A DNA stretch of 64,000 bases. Origin: Streptomyces sp. PR69 (lineage in GTDB: Bacteria; Actinomycetota; Actinomycetes; Streptomycetales; Streptomycetaceae). Location: NCBI RefSeq assembly GCF_026420845.1, contig NZ_JAOWCB010000026.1, positions 21,505 through 85,504 of the forward strand. Direction: 5' to 3'. This document shows positions 61,491 to 64,000 of the stretch, piece by piece. Each line of letters opens with the position of its first letter. Position 1 is the stretch's first letter. The translations under genes and the position numbers were made by a program. A model generated the notes under the pieces. The model saw nothing but the letters and a program-made list of their open reading frames with translations, did not search any database and was not told the DNA's origin.

Positions 61491-63161
61491 CTACTCGCCG
61501 GACAGCACCGCCTGGGCCGCCGCGCGGGCGCCCTCCGCCGTGTCCGCGGCCCGCGCGGCCGCGGCAGCACGCTCGCACTGAGCAAGCGTGTACTTGGCCA
61601 GCGTCGCCCGCACATACGGAATCGACGCGGCGCCCATGGACAGCGACGTCACACCGAGACCCGTGAGCACACACGCCAGCAGCGGATCGGAGGCCGCCTC
61701 GCCGCACACACCACAGCTCTTGCCCTCGGCCTTGGCGGCCTCGGCCGACAGCGCCACAAGATCCAGCAGCGCCGGCTGCCAAGGATCCTGCAGCCGCGAC
61801 ACCGCACCCACCTGACGATCGGCGGCGAAGGTGTACTGCGCGAGGTCGTTCGTCCCCAGCGAAAGGAACTCCACCTCTTGCAGAATGGCGCGCGCCCGCA
61901 GCGCGGCGGACGGAATCTCCACCATCGCCCCGAACTTCACGTCCAGCCCCGCAGCCCGACAGGCGTCCGCGAACGCCTTGGCGTCCGTACGGTCCGCGAC
62001 CATCGGCGCCATGACCTCGAGGTACACCGGCAGCCCCTCGGCCGCCTTGGCCAGTGCCGTCAGCTGGGTCCGCAGCACCTCGGGGTGATCCAGCAGGGTA
62101 CGCAGCCCGCGCACGCCCAGCGCCGGGTTCGGCTCGTCCGCCGGCGTCAGGAAGTCCAGCGGCTTGTCCGCGCCCGCGTCCAGCACCCGCACGACCACCC
62201 GGCCCTCGGGGAACGCCTCCAGCACCTTCCGGTACGCATCGACCTGCTTCGCCTCGGACGGCGCCTGCTTGCTGTCGTCCAGGAAGAGGAACTCCGTACG
62301 GAACAGGCCGACGCCCTCCGCACCGGCCTCCACCGCGGCCGCCACATCGCCGGGGCCGCCCACATTGGCCAGCAGCGGCACCTTGTGCCCGTCCGACGTC
62401 GCGCCGGGACCGGTGGCGGCGGCCAGCGCCGCCTTCCGCTCCTCCGCGGCCTTCGCCAGCTCCGCCCGCTTCTCGGCGCTCGGGTCCACATGGACGTCGC
62501 CGGTGCTGCCGTCCACCGCGACCACGGTGCCCTCGCTCAGCTCACCGGCGCCCGGCAGCGCGACCACGGCGGGGACACCCAGCGCACGCGCCAGGATCGC
62601 GCTGTGGCTGGTCGGCCCGCCCTCCTCGGTGACAAAGCCCAGCACCAGCGCCGGGTCGAGCAGCGCGGTGTCCGCTGGAGCGAGATCCCGCGCGATCAGT
62701 ACATACGGCTCGTCGCTGTCCGGCACGCCGGGCATCGGCACACCCAGCAGCCGTGCCACGATCCGGTTCCGCACATCGTCGAGGTCGGCCACCCGCCCGG
62801 CCATGTACTCGCCCGCGCCCGCCAGCATCTCGCGGTAGGTGGCGAACGCGTCGTACACACCCCGCTCCGCCGTGCTGCCGACCGCGATGCGCCGCTCCAC
62901 ATCGGCCAGCAGCTCCGGGTCCTGCGCCATCATGGCCTGCGCCTCGAGCACCGCCTGCGCCTCGCCGCCGGCGAGATTGCCCCGGGCGATCAGATCGGCG
63001 GCCACGGCCTCGACGGCCTTGCGGGCGCGCCCCTGTTCGCGCTCCGCGTCCTCCGCCGGAATCTGCTTCGCCGGCGGCTCCAGCACCGCCGTGCCCATGT
63101 GCCGAACCTCGCCGATCGCCACACCGTGGCTCACGCCGACGCCTCGCAGCGTTGTCTCCAT
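61491..63161 (-). CDS. ptsI: PTS Enzyme I
   Basis: This 556-residue phosphoenolpyruvate-protein phosphotransferase is the first enzyme of the sugar PTS. The His phosphorylated by PEP is His186 in TEEGGPTSHSAILARALGVPAVV. The PEP-binding C-terminal domain has VGLFRTEFLFLDD, RVLDAGADKPLDFLTPADEPNPALGVRGLR, LGTNDLAQYTFAADR and CGVCGEAASDP. Length equals S. coelicolor EI. Downstream of crr with a 79-bp gap and an intercistronic hairpin. It feeds HPr (not in this window) and EIIA. Confidence 0.97.
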   Translation of the reverse strand: METTLRGVGVSHGVAIGEVRHMGTAVLEPPAKQIPAEDAEREQGRARKAVEAVAADLIARGNLAGGEAQAVLEAQAMMAQDPELLADVERRIAVGSTAERGVYDAFATYREMLAGAGEYMAGRVADLDDVRNRIVARLLGVPMPGVPDSDEPYVLIARDLAPADTALLDPALVLGFVTEEGGPTSHSAILARALGVPAVVALPGAGELSEGTVVAVDGSTGDVHVDPSAEKRAELAKAAEERKAALAAATGPGATSDGHKVPLLANVGGPGDVAAAVEAGAEGVGLFRTEFLFLDDSKQAPSEAKQVDAYRKVLEAFPEGRVVVRVLDAGADKPLDFLTPADEPNPALGVRGLRTLLDHPEVLRTQLTALAKAAEGLPVYLEVMAPMVADRTDAKAFADACRAAGLDVKFGAMVEIPSAALRARAILQEVEFLSLGTNDLAQYTFAADRQVGAVSRLQDPWQPALLDLVALSAEAAKAEGKSCGVCGEAASDPLLACVLTGLGVTSLSMGAASIPYVRATLAKYTLAQCERAAAAARAADTAEGARAAAQAVLSGE

Positions 63162-63180
63162 TTCACCCGTCTCCGATTGA

Positions 63181-63201
63181 GCGGCGGCCCCGGGCCGCCG
63201 C
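63181..63201 (-). promoter_or_regulatory. Intercistronic hairpin between crr and ptsI
   Basis: GCGGCGGCCC, one base, GGGCCGCCGC. The 10-bp stem folds either way and lies between the crr stop and the ptsI start. It could partly terminate crr readthrough and set the crr to ptsI ratio. Confidence 0.5.
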
Positions 63202-63240
63202 GATGGATGTCCCACTCGCCGCACTCTCGCGGCCGCGACG

Positions 63241-63690
63241 TCAGCTCCAGCCGAAGAGCGCGTCGCCCGCCTTCACATCGCCGTCCTCACGGAGATCGGA
63301 CAGGGAGTCGGCCGTGGCCTCGAGAGCCACGACGGGGCAGATGGCCGACTTGCCGGCGGCCTCGACCGCAGCCGGGTCCCAGCGCACGATGGCCTGTCCG
63401 CGCTGGACGGTGTCGCCCTTGTTGACGAGCAGCTCGAAGCCCTCGCCGTTCAGCTGGACGGTGTCGATGCCCAGATGCGTCAGCACACCGTGCCCCTGGT
63501 CGTCGACCACTACATACGCGTGCGGATGCAGGGAGACGACGATGCCGTCCACCGGGGCAACAGCCTCCGAGGGCTCACGCACGGGGTCGACGGCGGTGCC
63601 GGGACCGACCATCGCACCGGAGAAGACGGGATCGGGCACAGCCGCGAGTCCGATGGCACGTCCGGCAAGAGGGGACGTCACTGTGGTCAT
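63241..63690 (-). CDS. crr: PTS EIIA component (glucose-type, Crr)
   Basis: This 149-residue EIIA-glucose-type protein has the body VDGIVVSLHPHAYVVVDDQGHGVLTHLGIDTVQLNGEGFELLVNKGDTVQRGQAIVRWDPAAV, with phospho-His72 in LTHLGIDT and the partner His about 15 residues earlier. In S. coelicolor, Crr transfers phosphate for N-acetylglucosamine uptake, and this operon is tied to DasR control. No clear DasR site (dre) was visible upstream. ATG with GGGAGGCCCC upstream. crr precedes ptsI in the operon. Confidence 0.95.
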   Translation of the reverse strand: MTTVTSPLAGRAIGLAAVPDPVFSGAMVGPGTAVDPVREPSEAVAPVDGIVVSLHPHAYVVVDDQGHGVLTHLGIDTVQLNGEGFELLVNKGDTVQRGQAIVRWDPAAVEAAGKSAICPVVALEATADSLSDLREDGDVKAGDALFGWS

Positions 63691-63833
63691 GGGGCCTCCC
63701 AGGGGCGGAGAATCGTACGGCGTCGTCACGCCTGTCCTGCGACGACACACTGTTCAGAAGGGTAGGTCATAGGAAGTCCCAGTTCCGCACGGCTGGTGCC
63801 GGTTGGCGGCTCTTGGGACGCACCGGAAACGAT

Positions 63834-63862
63834 TTGCCTCGTGTCCCAGCGGCATGTACTGT
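63834..63862 (+). promoter_or_regulatory. Promoter candidate TTGCCT-N17-TACTGT
   Basis: A 17-bp spacer between two HrdB-type hexamers, pointing to the right end of the window. Nothing is encoded after it in the window, so the target is outside. Confidence 0.45.
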
Positions 63863-63890
63863 CGTACCCCTGCCTGACCCCAACGCGACA

Positions 63891-63919
63891 TTGAGTCGAA
63901 GGTCGGCGGCAACTATCGA
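63891..63919 (+). promoter_or_regulatory. Promoter candidate TTGAGT-N17-TATCGA
   Basis: Second promoter-like pair, again with 17-bp spacing, 57 bp after the first. Tandem promoters of this kind are typical of stable-RNA operons. Confidence 0.45.
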
Positions 63920-64000
63920 GTGCAGATCCTACTCCCGGATTCCGCTTCCGCATGCCTGCGGGGTGGCGGTCAGGGAGGGCGGAAAAGCCTGATAGAGTAC

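Larger units (their letters stand above)
63691..64000. other. Window-end intergenic region upstream of crr
   Basis: No gene is supported in 310 bp. Two plus-strand promoter-like pairs lie at 63834-63862 and 63891-63919. The terminal sequence GGCGGAAAAGCCTGATAGAG looks like the leader sequence of actinomycete rRNA operons. crr's own promoter must also be here but was not clear. Confidence 0.5.

Noticed and set aside
63691..63900. DasR operator upstream of crr
   Set aside because: No ACTGGTCTAGACCAGT-like sequence was found on either strand by eye.

Overview
The window is high-GC DNA (about 70% or more) with GTG starts, GGAGG-type ribosome binding sites and many ATGA/GTGA stop-start overlaps. 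It carries a Streptomyces marker set: rbpA, ppm1, smeA-sffA, a conservon (cvnABCD), and crr-ptsI with 149- and 556-residue products. It is a chromosomal segment of a Streptomyces or very close relative. From memory, the flanks match the S. coelicolor SCO1390-SCO1425 neighbourhood. No transposase, integrase, CRISPR array or tRNA was seen, so it reads as core chromosome with species-variable stretches.

Layout. 1-6.3 kb: a uridine-kinase-like P-loop protein, a Tat-exported C39-like peptidase, an acyl-CoA dehydrogenase, and a two-gene unit (lipocalin-like protein plus APH-type phosphotransferase). 6.3-17 kb: an Lrp/AsnC regulator with a strong inverted repeat, an amidohydrolase, ppm1-fxsA converging on rbpA (which has a consensus-type SigR promoter), then a membrane/lipid operon (YczE-type protein, glycerophosphodiesterase, UMF1-type transporter) divergent from a MocR regulator. 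17-22 kb: the sporulation pair smeA-sffA, an ankyrin protein and a HEAT-like protein. 22-30 kb: a translationally coupled series of two GT4 glycosyltransferases, an SGNH hydrolase and a 1205-residue OplAH-type 5-oxoprolinase. 30-35 kb: a convergent operon (MFS transporter, pxpA, pxpB, pxpC) divergent from a GntR/FCD regulator, so two unrelated 5-oxoprolinase machineries sit tail to tail.

35-43.4 kb holds the most unusual locus: three co-directional genes laid out like kleisin, wHTH partner and SMC ATPase (MksF-MksE-MksB, or JetA-JetB-JetC). There is no JetD/MksG nuclease, the 1890-residue ATPase has unorthodox Walker A and B motifs, and a repeat-rich insertion lies in its middle. It is the best candidate here for an undescribed system. 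43.4-48.4 kb is a small membrane protein and a complete conservon (sensor-kinase-like, roadblock, DUF742, GTPase). 48.5-51 kb is glpF-glpK without glpD or a regulator.

51-64 kb is acyl-CoA and sugar metabolism: a DUF35/thiolase-like pair, a GH31 alpha-glucosidase, acetoacetate-CoA ligase, a MocR regulator divergent from an MFS transporter, a conserved hypothetical, and crr-ptsI. Two well-spaced tandem promoters point out of the right end beside a stretch resembling an rRNA-operon leader. Small in-frame tandem repeat expansions recur in the window (glycosyltransferase tail, SMC-like protein, PxpC tail, Arg-rich N-terminus of the hypothetical, glpF-glpK junction).
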